Assembly (NCBI RefSeq): GCF_012952065.1 | Contig: NZ_JABCJJ010000006.1 | Coordinates: 108,403-172,402 of the forward strand | Direction: 5' to 3' | Length of the DNA stretch: 64,000 bases | Origin: Cellulomonas fimi | GTDB lineage: Bacteria; Actinomycetota; Actinomycetes; Actinomycetales; Cellulomonadaceae | In this document: positions 54,188-62,898 of the stretch, piece after piece | How positions within the stretch are numbered: the stretch's first letter is position 1 | How the letters are laid out: every line of letters begins with the position of its first letter | The notes under the pieces: model-generated | Told to the model about the DNA's origin: nothing | The model's input: only the letters and a program-made list of their open reading frames with translations | Databases searched by the model: none | Translations under genes and position numbers: made by a program

Positions 54188-55810
54188 ATGCCCGACGTCG
54201 CTGCGTCACCGCCCTCGTCACCGCGCCCGACGCCTGAGCCCGGCTCCGGCGTCGTGTCCCCGCCGCCTGCACCCCCGGCCGTCGTGCGTGCGGCGTACCC
54301 GCGGCTCCCCGCGCCGCGTCCCGCGGGTCCCGTGGCCCTCGCGCTGCGCGAGTTCTGGTCGGCCCGGCAGGGGCCCGTGCCGCTGCCCGTCCTGGTGGGC
54401 GCGTTGGCGGCCGGCGTCGTGGGCGGGGCGGTGCTCGTCGGTCACCGGGCAGGGCTCGGGCTGGCGGTCCTCGGTCTGCTGGTGTGGGCGGCTGCCCTGC
54501 CCGTGCTGGTCCGCCGCCGGTCCGTGAGCGACGCCGTGACGGCGGCCCTCTCGATCGCGCTGGTCGCGATGGTCGCGGTCCGCGACGCCGAGTGGGTCGC
54601 GGCGCTGAGCGTGCTCACCGCGGTCGTGGTGGCCGCGGTCGCGGTCACGTCGGCGCGCTCGGCCCCGGCGGTCGTGCTGAGCCCGGTGGCCGGCGCGGCG
54701 GGGGTGCTCCGGGTGCTCCCCTGGTTCCGCGGCGCGGCGGGGCAGCAGCTCGGCACGCTGCTCGGGACGCAGCGGAGCCGCCTCCTCGGGGCCGCCCGCA
54801 GCGTCCTCGTGACCGTCGCGCTGCTCGTCGTGTTCGGGCTGCTCTTCGCGAGCGCCGACCAGGTCTTCGCGAGCTACCTGCCCCGGTTCGAGATCGAGCT
54901 CGACCTGCTGCCGGCGCGCGTCGTCGTCGGTGTGCTGGTCGCGCTCGCGGCGGCGGCGATGGCGCACCTCGCGCTGGCGCCGCCGCGCTGGACCGGGATC
55001 GCGCTGGCGCCCGGCCGGCCCGCGAAGCGCGGCGAGTGGCTGCTCCCGGTGCTCGCGCTCGACGCGCTGGTGCTCGCGTTCGTGCTCGTCCAGGTGGGTG
55101 CTCTGCTCGGCGGCCACCGGTACGTGCTCGAGACGGCGGGCCTGACCTACGCGGAGTACGCGCGGCAGGGGTTCGCGCAGCTCCTCGCGGCGACGGCGCT
55201 CACGCTCGTCGTCGTCGCGGTCGCCGCCCGCCGGGCGCCGCGCGAGACCGGGCGCGACCGCCTGCTCACGCGGATCGCGCTCGGCCTGCTGTGCGTCGGG
55301 ACGCTCGGCGTGGTCGCGTCCGCGCTGCGCCGCATGGACCTCTACGTCGACGCGTTCGGGCTCACCCGGCTGCGGGTGTTCGCCGTGGTGGTCGAGCTCG
55401 TCCTGGCCGCGGTGCTCGTGCTGGTCATGGTCGCCGGGGTGCGGTGGCGCAGCGGCTGGCTGCCGCGCGCCGTCGTGCAGGTGGTCGCCGTCGCGATGCT
55501 GGGGCTGGCGCTCCTCAACCCGGATGCGCAGATCGTCCGCCACAACGCGACGGCGGACCTCAGTGCCGCCGGGACCGACGTGCTCTACCTCCAGGACCTC
55601 TCGGCCGACGCCGTCCCCGCGATGGACGCGCTCGACGAGCCGCTGCGCTCGTGCCTGCTCGCGCGCGCCCGGGTCGACGCGCCGACGGGCCCGATCGAGT
55701 GGAACCTCGGCCGCGACCGTGCGACCACCGTCCTGACCGGTGCGGAGCTCGTGGAGACCAGGGGCTCCTGCGCCGAGGCCGCCGGTGGCCCCAGAGCGAT
55801 CCGCCGCTGA
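54188..55810 (+). CDS. DUF4153/DUF4173-type multi-pass membrane protein
   Basis: A 540-residue membrane protein with a disordered Pro-rich N-terminus (about 50 residues) and about twelve hydrophobic helices. The block VFASYLPRFEIELD followed by HRYVLETAGLTYAEYARQGFAQLLAATALTL is typical of the DUF4153/4173 family, as is RMDLYVDAFGLTRLRVF and LNPDAQIVRHN. The family function is unknown; genes often sit with regulators in actinobacteria. ATG 54188 was chosen over an in-frame start at 53999 that would overlap the divergent gene. Confidence 0.87.
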   Translation: MPDVAASPPSSPRPTPEPGSGVVSPPPAPPAVVRAAYPRLPAPRPAGPVALALREFWSARQGPVPLPVLVGALAAGVVGGAVLVGHRAGLGLAVLGLLVWAAALPVLVRRRSVSDAVTAALSIALVAMVAVRDAEWVAALSVLTAVVVAAVAVTSARSAPAVVLSPVAGAAGVLRVLPWFRGAAGQQLGTLLGTQRSRLLGAARSVLVTVALLVVFGLLFASADQVFASYLPRFEIELDLLPARVVVGVLVALAAAAMAHLALAPPRWTGIALAPGRPAKRGEWLLPVLALDALVLAFVLVQVGALLGGHRYVLETAGLTYAEYARQGFAQLLAATALTLVVVAVAARRAPRETGRDRLLTRIALGLLCVGTLGVVASALRRMDLYVDAFGLTRLRVFAVVVELVLAAVLVLVMVAGVRWRSGWLPRAVVQVVAVAMLGLALLNPDAQIVRHNATADLSAAGTDVLYLQDLSADAVPAMDALDEPLRSCLLARARVDAPTGPIEWNLGRDRATTVLTGAELVETRGSCAEAAGGPRAIRR

Positions 55811-55837
55811 CGCCCGCCTCCCGTCGGGCCACAGCGG

Positions 55838-56137
55838 TCAGTCCTCCTCGATGTCACCGGACCCGGAGACGTGGCTCGTCACCCGGGCGCCACCCAGGTG
55901 CCGGATCGAGCCCGAGCCCTCGACGACCGCGCCGAGCGACCCGCTGACGTCGACCCGGGCACCGCCGGACCCCGCGACCGCGACCTCGGCGTCCCGGCTC
56001 GTCAGCCCCGAGCCCTCGTACGTGCCCGACCCCTCGACGCGCACCGACTGGCTCTCGGCGGTGCCGCTCACCATCACGTCGCCCGAACCGGCCACCTCGA
56101 CCACGAGCTCCGCGGCGGACTGGGCCGTTCGGATGAC
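55838..56137 (-). pseudogene. Truncated DUF2807 (head GIN) gene, 3' part only
   Basis: About 99 codons of beta-repeat sequence: VEVAGSGDVMVSGTAESQSV, then VEGSGTYEGSGLTSRDAEV, VAGSGGARVDVSG and VEGSGSIRHLGG, ending SGSGDIEED. This is the C-terminal half of a DUF2807 domain; complete members are about 230 residues with a signal peptide. No start codon with a ribosome site is found, and the upstream sequence in the same frame is not DUF2807-like, so the 5' half is lost. Confidence 0.7.
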
Positions 56138-56315
56138 GCCGCGGCACGCCGCCCGCGTGTGACGTCCGATTGCACCCTCCCGATCCCTACAGTCCGCGAC
56201 CCACCGCGCCGACTGGACGGGTGCAGGGCACGTCCCAACCGACGCCGCCCGCCCTGCCCGCGTGCGCGCCCCTCGACGCCGCGCGGTGGCGTACGACGGG
56301 AGACGCGGCCTACCG

Positions 56316-57962
56316 ATGGAGTGCACGCAGGTGCCGGTGACCCGGCGCGAGCTGAGGGAGGCCGAGGCGCGAGCGCGCCGGCGCAGCGTCCCGGCGGCGG
56401 CCGCGGGTGTCCTTCCCCCGGCCCTGCGGCTGCTCGCGTCCCGTCTCTGGCTCTCGGCGTCGGACCTCGCCCCGACGTCGCGCGACCTCGCCGTCTCCCT
56501 GCGGTCCGCCGCGCTCCGGACGGTCTCGCAGGCCCTGACGAGCGACCGGCTCGCGGTCCCGCGTGTCGCCGTCCCGGCGGCAGTGACGAGCTCGCTGCGC
56601 GCCGCGACCACAGCCACCGTGCCGGCGTCCGTGCGGACGGTCGCCGCGATGACGCTGACGGCCGCCCTCCTGGGCGGTGGTGTCGCGGAGGTGGTCAACG
56701 ACGGACACGTCGCCCGGCAGGTCGCGGCCCAGGCCGCGGCCTCGCGCGCCGCCGTGGCAGCCGCGGAGGACGCGGCGCTGGTCGAGAACGCCACGCTCGC
56801 GCGGGCGACCCGGACGCAGGCCGCCCGGCTCCAGGGGAAGGCGGTCTCCTACGCCGCGGTCAAGCGGACCGAGGCGCTCGCGGTCGCACGCGCCGTCGTC
56901 GCCGAGGCCGAGGCCGTCGCGGCGACCGCGGGGCCGGCAGCGGGGCCGGAGGCGCTGACGCCGCTGGACCAGGCGCGGGCGACGCTCACCGCGATGATCG
57001 AGGCCGCGCCGGACCCCGTGGTCCAGGCCGCGGCACTCGCCTCGCCGGCGCAGGGCGCGCCCACGACGCCGACCGACGCCGTGCCGGCCACCTCGCCGTC
57101 CGCGGTGCCGACCGTCGACCTCGCGTCCGAGCCGGTCACCGCCCTGGCGCCCGGGTCCTCGACCCTCGAGGCGCGTGCCGACCGCCCCGCGGCGCGCAGC
57201 CAGCGCGCGGTGTCGGGCGAGTTCACGCCACCTCCGGCTGCCGGCACGACGACCGGCCCGACGACCCCGGCGGCCTCGACTGCGGAGCAGCCCGCAGGCA
57301 CCGTTCCGGCCGTCGCCGAGGTCCCCGTGGTCACCTCCGAGCAGCTCGCGATCCAGCTCACCGAGCTCGATCTCGGCACGAGCGCTCAGATCGTCGGGGC
57401 GGCCCAGCTGGTCGCCGACCTCTCGGCGCAGGTGCAGGCGACCGCGGAGGCGAACCTCGCAGCCGCGGCAGCAGCGGCCGAGGCGCGTGCCGCCGCCGAG
57501 GCAGCGGCGAGCGCCGCCGCCCAGTCGCAGTCCCGCAAGGCGTCGCTCGCCACCAAGGCGCCCAACGGACAGATCCCGGTCGAGCTGCTCTGCGGCGTCT
57601 CGTTCCAGCGCAACGTGCAGCTGCGCTGCGACGCGGCCCAGGCGCTCGAGGCGCTCAACACCGCGTACCGGGCGGCCTTCGGCAGCAGCCTGCAGATCAC
57701 GAGCACGTACCGCTCGCTCGACCAGCAGGTCGCGGTGAAGTCGCTCAAGGGCGGGCTCGCGAGCCAGCCAGGCCGCTCCAACCACGGTCGCGGGCTCGCG
57801 GTCGACTTCGGGAACTTCGGCGGCGTCGGCCAGTTCACCAACCCGTCGTACCGCTGGATGAAGGAGAACGGTCCCGCGTTCGGCTGGTACCACCCGCCCT
57901 ACATGGGTCCGGGCGGTACCGGACCGCTCGAGCCGTGGCACTTCGAGTTCGGCAAGCTCTGA
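56316..57962 (+). CDS. M15-family D-Ala-D-Ala carboxypeptidase-like protein
   Basis: A 548-residue protein. A basic N-terminus (RRELREAEARARRRS) leads to a hydrophobic anchor (TVAAMTLTAALLGGGVAEVV, about residues 110-130), a long Ala-rich, partly coiled stalk and a Pro/Thr linker, then the C-terminal M15 (VanY/DacB) domain. The zinc motif S-x-H-x2-G-x-A-x-D is seen in SNHGRGLAVDFG, and the third ligand in EPWHFEF. It should trim peptidoglycan stem peptides outside the membrane. ATG 56316 was taken; an in-frame GTG at 56331 has a better-placed GGAG and is an alternative. Confidence 0.9.
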   Translation: MECTQVPVTRRELREAEARARRRSVPAAAAGVLPPALRLLASRLWLSASDLAPTSRDLAVSLRSAALRTVSQALTSDRLAVPRVAVPAAVTSSLRAATTATVPASVRTVAAMTLTAALLGGGVAEVVNDGHVARQVAAQAAASRAAVAAAEDAALVENATLARATRTQAARLQGKAVSYAAVKRTEALAVARAVVAEAEAVAATAGPAAGPEALTPLDQARATLTAMIEAAPDPVVQAAALASPAQGAPTTPTDAVPATSPSAVPTVDLASEPVTALAPGSSTLEARADRPAARSQRAVSGEFTPPPAAGTTTGPTTPAASTAEQPAGTVPAVAEVPVVTSEQLAIQLTELDLGTSAQIVGAAQLVADLSAQVQATAEANLAAAAAAAEARAAAEAAASAAAQSQSRKASLATKAPNGQIPVELLCGVSFQRNVQLRCDAAQALEALNTAYRAAFGSSLQITSTYRSLDQQVAVKSLKGGLASQPGRSNHGRGLAVDFGNFGGVGQFTNPSYRWMKENGPAFGWYHPPYMGPGGTGPLEPWHFEFGKL

Positions 57963-58221
57963 GCCCGTCCTTCCGCGCGGCGCAGGTGACGGAAGGTGCT
58001 CGAGTGGCCGGTGGCGAGCCGTACGGTTCGCTCCTGCCACAGCAGCACCATGCTCCGCACCGAGCGACGTGTGGTGGCCGTCACCGAAGATTTCGCTCCC
58101 GCAGGGGATGACCGGGGCGCTCCGGCGAGTTACTGTCTGGTGTCGCGTCGGTGCAAGACCCCCGGGCTTCACACTCAGCCGCTACGAGCGGCCACGCGCC
58201 GAGAGGCGTCCATCGGCGCGA

Positions 58222-58270
58222 CACGCAGGAGGAAGGCGGCGGGAGCTTCGGCTCCCGCCGCCTTCTGCGT
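58222..58270. terminator. Strong hairpin with TTCG loop between convergent genes
   Basis: AAGGCGGCGGGAGC (58233-58246) pairs perfectly with GCTCCCGCCGCCTT (58251-58264) around a TTCG tetraloop, and CGCAG (58224-58228) extends the stem with CTGCG (58265-58269) past a 4-base bulge. The 470-bp gap 57963-58435 otherwise holds only the pseudogene at 58296. The hairpin likely terminates both strands, or ends a small RNA. Confidence 0.8.
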
Positions 58271-58295
58271 GGGCGGCTCTCTCGCGCGGCAGGCG

Positions 58296-58432
58296 TCACG
58301 TGCGGCCCCCGGCGAGCATCGTGACCGCCTTCTCGACCCGGCTCCGCCGCGTCTCCGGTGTCGTGGCGTCCGATCTCGGGTGGCACCTCGATCCCGGTCG
58401 TGCTCCCCGATCCGCCGACGATCGCGTCCGGA
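58296..58432 (-). pseudogene. Remnant of a DUF1905/OmdA (YdeI-like) gene with internal deletion
   Basis: The 3' frame ends TPETRRSRVEKAVTMLAGGRT-stop, which fits the K-R-P-E-T-R-A-R-R C-terminal signature of YdeI/OmpD-associated proteins. Just upstream, in another frame, IEVPPEI matches the V-E-V-P linker that normally precedes it by about 40 residues. So the middle is deleted and the frame shifted. It lies immediately after the LigD polymerase gene on the same strand. Confidence 0.55.
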
Positions 58433-58435
58433 ACC

Positions 58436-59506
58436 TCAGCGCGGCCGGTCCCTGTCCTTGCTCGGCTGCACCCGCTTGGGCTCGCCGGGCATCTTCGGGT
58501 ACTCGGGCGGGTACGGCAGGTCGCCGGCGCCGTTGTCGCGCTCGTCCTTGTCGGCGAGCTCGAGCAGCGGCTCGATCGAGTAGGCCTCGGGTGCGCCGGC
58601 GACCAGCGGGGCGAACAGGTCGCCGACCTCGGCGAAGCGCGCCGGCATCGTGGTCACGTCGAAGTCGTCGGGCGCGACGTCGGGCACCTCGTCCCAGCGC
58701 AGCGGCGCCGACACGGTGGCACGCGGGTTGGAGCGGATCGAGTAGGCCGACGCGATGGTGCGGTCGCGGGCCATCTGGTTGTAGTCGATGAAGATCTTCC
58801 GGCCGCGCTCCTCCTTCCACCACTTGATCGTGACCTGCTCCGGCAGGCGGCGCTCGATCTCCCGGCCGAGCGCGATCGTCGCGCGGCGCGCCTGCGTGAA
58901 GGTCCAGCGCGGCTGGATCGGGACGAAGATGTGCAGCCCGCGGCCGCCCGACGTCTTGGGCTGCCCCTCCATCCCCAGGTCGTGCAGCAGCGCGCGCACG
59001 TGCGGCGCGACCCGGGCCGCGTCGTCGTAGTCGGTGCCCGGCTGGGGGTCGAGGTCGATCCGGAGCTGGTCGGGCGACTCCACGTCGTCGCGGGTCACCG
59101 GCCAGGGGTGGAAGGTCAGCGTGCCCATGTTCGCGGCCCAGGCCACGACGGCGAGCTCCGTGGGGCACACCTCGTCCGCCGTGCGGCCCGAGGGGAACGC
59201 GATGGTCGACGTCTCGACGTAGTCCGGAGCGCCCTTCGGGACCCGCTTCTGGTAGAACGCGTCACCCGTCGAGTCGGTCCGGGTGGCGAGCTTGGCCCCC
59301 TCGAAGACTCCCTTGGGCCAGCGCTCGAGGGTCGTGGGCCGCTCGCGGAGCGCCCCGAGGATGCCGTCGCCGACCGCGACGAAGTACTGCACGACGTCGA
59401 GCTTCGTCAGGCCGCGCTCGGGGAACACGACGCGGTCGGGGCTGGTCACGCGCACCGTGCGGCCGCCGACCTCGAGCTCGACCGCCGGAGTCCTGGATGC
59501 CGCCAT
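58436..59506 (-). CDS. Stand-alone LigD polymerase/primase domain
   Basis: A 356-residue LigD PolDom protein. It begins VGGRTVRVTSPDRVVFPERGLTKLDVVQYF, has the catalytic Asp pair in RIDLDPQPG (Asp151, Asp153), and TSGGRGLHIFVPI and KIFIDYNQMARDRTIASAYSIR, the core motifs of the archaeo-eukaryotic primase fold. Such enzymes fill gaps in non-homologous end joining or base excision repair. The ligase and nuclease domains of full LigD are absent and no ku gene is nearby. ATG 59506 fits the family's usual start. Confidence 0.94.
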   Translation of the reverse strand: MAASRTPAVELEVGGRTVRVTSPDRVVFPERGLTKLDVVQYFVAVGDGILGALRERPTTLERWPKGVFEGAKLATRTDSTGDAFYQKRVPKGAPDYVETSTIAFPSGRTADEVCPTELAVVAWAANMGTLTFHPWPVTRDDVESPDQLRIDLDPQPGTDYDDAARVAPHVRALLHDLGMEGQPKTSGGRGLHIFVPIQPRWTFTQARRATIALGREIERRLPEQVTIKWWKEERGRKIFIDYNQMARDRTIASAYSIRSNPRATVSAPLRWDEVPDVAPDDFDVTTMPARFAEVGDLFAPLVAGAPEAYSIEPLLELADKDERDNGAGDLPYPPEYPKMPGEPKRVQPSKDRDRPR

Positions 59507-59586
59507 GGGCTCACGGTAACCAGGCGGCCGCCCGGACGGGGCGATTCACCGCCCGGGTCGACAGCGCCGGATCGGCGAGGCGGCGC

Positions 59587-60270
59587 TCAGGCGTGCGCGT
59601 GCAGGGGCGCCGTGAGGGTCCCCGCAGCGACGCGCAGTTCGTGCATCACGTCGAGCAGGATCCGGTTGAACGCGATCGGGTTGTGGCTGTTCACGTCGTG
59701 CCCGGCGCGGGGCACCACGGTCAGGCGGATGCCTGGCCGGGCGGCGAGGTAGCGCCGCTCCTCGAGCCGGAGGATGTCGCGGCGACCGTTCACGAGCCAC
59801 ACCGGCACGAGGAGACGGCGCAGGTCGGCGAGCGACGAGTGCCCCTTCATCGCCGCGAGCATGTCGGTGACCACGTGCCACGTGCCCCCCGTGGGGCGCA
59901 GCGTCCGGGAGACGTGGTGGGCGAGCGTGCGGTACGCGCCGACGGGCTTGCCGCGGATCTCGGTCGAGCAGCCGGCCAGCACGACGCCGGCGATGGTGCC
60001 CTCGTGCCGCGCCGCGTACGCGAGCGACGCGTAGCCGCCGAGCGACAGACCGACGAGCAGCGGCGGGACCGGGAACCGGCGGACCGCCTCGTCGATGGTC
60101 TGGAGTGCGGCGGCGAGCGTGAACGTCTCGCCGGACCGCGAGCCGTGGCCGGGCAGGTCGAGCGCGTAGGTCTCGTGACCGTGCCGGGCCAGGGCGGCGA
60201 TCTGCTCGGCCCAGATGGCCGACGACGTACGGACGCCGTGGACGAACACGACGGGGGCGGGAGAGATCAC
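59587..60270 (-). CDS. Alpha/beta-fold hydrolase
   Basis: A 227-residue hydrolase. The oxyanion region is VVFVHGVRTSSAIW, the nucleophile elbow GLSLGGYAS (Ser about residue 87), the Asp region VWLVNGRRDILRL and the His region VPRAGHDVNSHNP. It belongs to the broad esterase/lactonase group; the substrate is unknown. No signal peptide, so it is cytoplasmic. Start GTG 60270 leaves the HG motif about 10 residues in, as usual. It is divergent from the RDD gene. Confidence 0.87.
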   Translation of the reverse strand: MISPAPVVFVHGVRTSSAIWAEQIAALARHGHETYALDLPGHGSRSGETFTLAAALQTIDEAVRRFPVPPLLVGLSLGGYASLAYAARHEGTIAGVVLAGCSTEIRGKPVGAYRTLAHHVSRTLRPTGGTWHVVTDMLAAMKGHSSLADLRRLLVPVWLVNGRRDILRLEERRYLAARPGIRLTVVPRAGHDVNSHNPIAFNRILLDVMHELRVAAGTLTAPLHAHA

Positions 60271-60418
60271 GGAGAGAGGCTCTTCTCGGAGGGCGGACGC
60301 CAAGGATACGCCGCGAGCGGCGCGGTGCCCGACGGACGGATCACTGGCGGACGGTCCGGCGGGCGGCTGGCACACTCGGTGGCGGCACGAGCGGACCGAC
60401 GAGGAGCAGCGAGCACAG

Positions 60419-60934
60419 ATGGCCCACGATCCCGGACAGCAGTACGCGTCACTCCGGCTGGATGTCGGCGCGCCGCCGTCACGGCAGGCCGAGCTCGCGA
60501 GCTGGCTCCAGCGCGTGGGTGCCATGCTGCTCGACCACCTGGTGGCCCTGCTGCCGTGGCTCGTCGCGGGCCCGTTCGCCTGGTTCACCGCGGACCGGGG
60601 GGTCGACATCTTCGGTGAGCCGTCGATCATGACCAGCACCGCCGGCGACTGGGTCATGCTGGCCGCGCTGGCGATCCAGGCGGGCATCTGGGTGTGGAAC
60701 CGGTGGATCCGGCAGGGCCGGACCGGGCGGTCGGTGGGCAAGCAGGCGCTGGGCCTGCGCCTGGCGGATGCGACGTCCGGTCAGGTGCCGGGGGTGGGCC
60801 GCACGATCGGACGTGACTTCGCCCACGTGCTCGACTGGCCCGGCTCGCTCGGTTACCTGTGGCCGCTGTGGGACCCCAGGAACCAGACGTTCGCGGACAA
60901 GGTCGTCAGCACGGTGGTCGTCCGCGAACGCTGA
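60419..60934 (+). CDS. RDD-family membrane protein
   Basis: A 171-residue protein with an RDD domain: WLQRVGAMLLDHLVALLPWLVAGPF (helix 1 with the Arg/Asp pair spread as R...D), a second helix (WVMLAALAIQAGIWVWNRWI), the loop GRTGRSVGKQALGLRLAD and the closing GRTIGRDFAHVLDW and DKVVSTVVVR. RDD proteins are small membrane proteins of mostly unknown role; some act as antiporters. ATG 60419 has GAGGAG about 12 bp upstream. Confidence 0.88.
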   Translation: MAHDPGQQYASLRLDVGAPPSRQAELASWLQRVGAMLLDHLVALLPWLVAGPFAWFTADRGVDIFGEPSIMTSTAGDWVMLAALAIQAGIWVWNRWIRQGRTGRSVGKQALGLRLADATSGQVPGVGRTIGRDFAHVLDWPGSLGYLWPLWDPRNQTFADKVVSTVVVRER

Positions 60935-61137
60935 CCTGCACAACCGGCTGCCAGTGGTCAGGCACGATGTCCGAGTGACCGACGACTCACCGGCCGCCCG
61001 GCCGGTCACGACTTCCGGCCCTCGGAGGCGACGCAGGCGCGGAGACGCGCTCGTGCTCGGTGACCGCACGTTCTCGGGTCGTGTCGGGCAGCCCGCCCTG
61101 ACCCACCCGTGGCCGTGGTCCGGCCGGACGGAACCAC

Positions 61138-61395
61138 GTGTGTCGCTGGGAGCCGACCGCGTTCATCCCTCGTGGCCGCCCACGTCCGGCGGGAAGCACG
61201 GCGCCGTACAGGTACGGCTACCAGCTCGAGCCGAACGGACGGGTGCCGAACTGGTCCCTACCCGCCTACCCCGCGCAGTACGTCCCCGACGGACCCGGGC
61301 TCGCGCGAGCGCTCGCGGACGCCACCGATCTCGCTGCTTTGGCCCGCTATCCCGTGGTCGTGGGCCTCGTCCTGACGTGGCACGACTGGCACTGA
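61138..61395 (+). CDS. Possible small protein, unknown function
   Basis: An 85-residue frame from GTG 61138. The second half (YRYGYQLEPNGRVPNWSLPAYPAQYVPDGPGLARAL ending LTWHDWH) reads like real protein, the first part less so. In the frame just upstream, a GTG at 60975 opens VTDDSPAARPVTTSG and runs into this region in another frame, so one frameshifted gene is also possible. No ribosome site is clear. I recognise no family. Confidence 0.3.
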   Translation: MCRWEPTAFIPRGRPRPAGSTAPYRYGYQLEPNGRVPNWSLPAYPAQYVPDGPGLARALADATDLAALARYPVVVGLVLTWHDWH

Positions 61396-61455
61396 GATCC
61401 GCGGTCCCGTCGCGGGCGCGGACATGCATGCGCCTCGTGGGACGGGCAGCGTCGG

Positions 61456-62373
61456 TCAGACGCTCGCGGCCCACGACGACGGGATCAGCTGCGCGGTGAC
61501 GACGTCCGAGAGGTTGCCGGTCGGCACCGTCGCCTCGTAGACCCCGGCGTCGATCTTCTCGAGCCGCAGGCCCTCGGCCAGGTCCGCGTTGTGGCCCGTG
61601 TACGAGACGCGCGAGACCGTCGCGCCGCCTCGCTCCGTCCACTGGTCGACGACGCGCATCTCGAGCCCGTTCCACCGGGCCGTCACGTTGAGCTCGAACA
61701 GCTCCGTCACCTCCGCGCGCGGGACCACGCGGCGCCAACGCCCGGCCTCGGTCCGCTCGAACCCGAGCTGCGCCGGCGGCTCGACCTCGGCGACCACGAC
61801 GACGTCGTCGCCCAGCACGTCGGCGTTGAGGTAGGTCTCGGACCACTTCGCCATCGGACCCACGAAGCGGGAGATCTGCGGGCTCGGCGAGTGGGTGACC
61901 GACACGACGTCGGACTGCCAGCCGTGACCCACGTCGACGTGCCGGGCCAGGACGCTCTGGGAGCCGTCGGCCGCGACCCTGACCAGCTCGGTGCCCGCAG
62001 GCACGCGCGAGTGCACCAACCAGTAGAGCGGCACGACGGCGCCCTGGACGGCGACGAAGCCGGTGCCCGTGAACGGGGGCCGGTCCACGAAGGGGCCACC
62101 GGTGAGCTGCCGGGTCTCCTGGTCGACGCCGCCGGTCGCGTTCTCGAACCGCAGCTGCGGCGTCGCGGGGAAGCGCAGGATGTCGACGTACGGCGCGTCG
62201 GGCGTGAACGTCGACCCGGGGAAGCCGAGCCCGTGCACCTCGAACAACGCGGCCGGGGTCGTCGCGAACGCCACGTCCTCGGCCCGGACGACGAACCCGG
62301 CGAGCCGGTCGAAACCGCCCTGCAGGTACGCCTGCGACATCGGCGGGGTGACGGCCTTCTGCATGATGGTCAC
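61456..62373 (-). CDS. Protein sharing a C-terminal domain with the toxin-adjacent gene
   Basis: A 305-residue soluble protein. I do not recognise the N-terminal 200 residues; they contain PPFTGTGFVAVQG and ELVRVAADGSQSVLARH, the latter resembling ELWRIGPEGDQQLAAVFH in the right-edge protein. The C-terminal 100 residues match the protein encoded at 62449-62898: GFERTEAGRWRRVVPRAEV against GFELDRWGRLTRLVERNEV, then a shared ARWxG and a similar ending. The GTG at 62373 is preceded by GAGGAG; an ATG three codons later is also possible. It may be an immunity-type or accessory protein of the toxin locus. Confidence 0.7.
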   Translation of the reverse strand: MTIMQKAVTPPMSQAYLQGGFDRLAGFVVRAEDVAFATTPAALFEVHGLGFPGSTFTPDAPYVDILRFPATPQLRFENATGGVDQETRQLTGGPFVDRPPFTGTGFVAVQGAVVPLYWLVHSRVPAGTELVRVAADGSQSVLARHVDVGHGWQSDVVSVTHSPSPQISRFVGPMAKWSETYLNADVLGDDVVVVAEVEPPAQLGFERTEAGRWRRVVPRAEVTELFELNVTARWNGLEMRVVDQWTERGGATVSRVSYTGHNADLAEGLRLEKIDAGVYEATVPTGNLSDVVTAQLIPSSWAASV

Positions 62374-62448
62374 GCGGGTGCTCCTCGGGTGGTTGCGGGC
62401 ATGGTCATGGTGTCGGATACGCACGGGCGTGTGGGACGTAGAGCCGGA

Positions 62449-62898
62449 TCACACGGGAATCTCGACGAAAACTTCGCGGACGTCGACGAGCTCATCGATC
62501 GGTACAGTCCCCCGCCACACGTTGTTCTCGACCTGCCTGAGGCCGAGATCGTGTGGAGGAGTTCGGTCGGTCACCCAGATGGCGTCTTCTGCTCTCGGCG
62601 GCTGCCCTGTGGGAGGCCTTTGGTCGTAGCCGTCGACGTAGATGTCTGCTCGCCGCCCATCGTCGAGAACCCTCTCCACCAAGATCCTCCAGCCGCGCCA
62701 ACGGGCGGTCGTCTCGACGCGAAAGAGCCGGGAGACCTCATTGCGCTCGACCAACCTCGTCAAACGGCCCCAACGATCCAACTCGAATCCGACCGGCGAG
62801 TTCACGGTCGGTTGCGCGAATAGCCGGACTGGCCCACTTTCCGCGAACGATGCCTCGTAGGTTGCGCCGCTGACCTGTGCATACTCGCCGGCCATCAT
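62449..62898 (-). CDS. Probable immunity protein of the adjacent toxin-like gene
   Basis: A 149-residue protein starting at ATG 62898, overlapping the stop of the upstream gene by 4 bp. It shares a domain with the C-terminus of the next gene (61456-62373), including GFExxxxGRxxRxVxRxEV and TARWxGW. GC is clearly lower than in the rest of the window. A small gene coupled to the 3' end of a long Gly/Pro-linker protein is the usual position of an immunity gene in polymorphic toxin loci. No known immunity family is recognised. Confidence 0.7.
   Translation of the reverse strand: MMAGEYAQVSGATYEASFAESGPVRLFAQPTVNSPVGFELDRWGRLTRLVERNEVSRLFRVETTARWRGWRILVERVLDDGRRADIYVDGYDQRPPTGQPPRAEDAIWVTDRTPPHDLGLRQVENNVWRGTVPIDELVDVREVFVEIPV

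Noticed and set aside
56126..56315. c-di-AMP (ydaO-type) riboswitch before the M15 peptidase gene
   Set aside because: Such switches often precede cell-wall hydrolases in actinobacteria, but I could not find the conserved core in this leader or in the gap after the gene.
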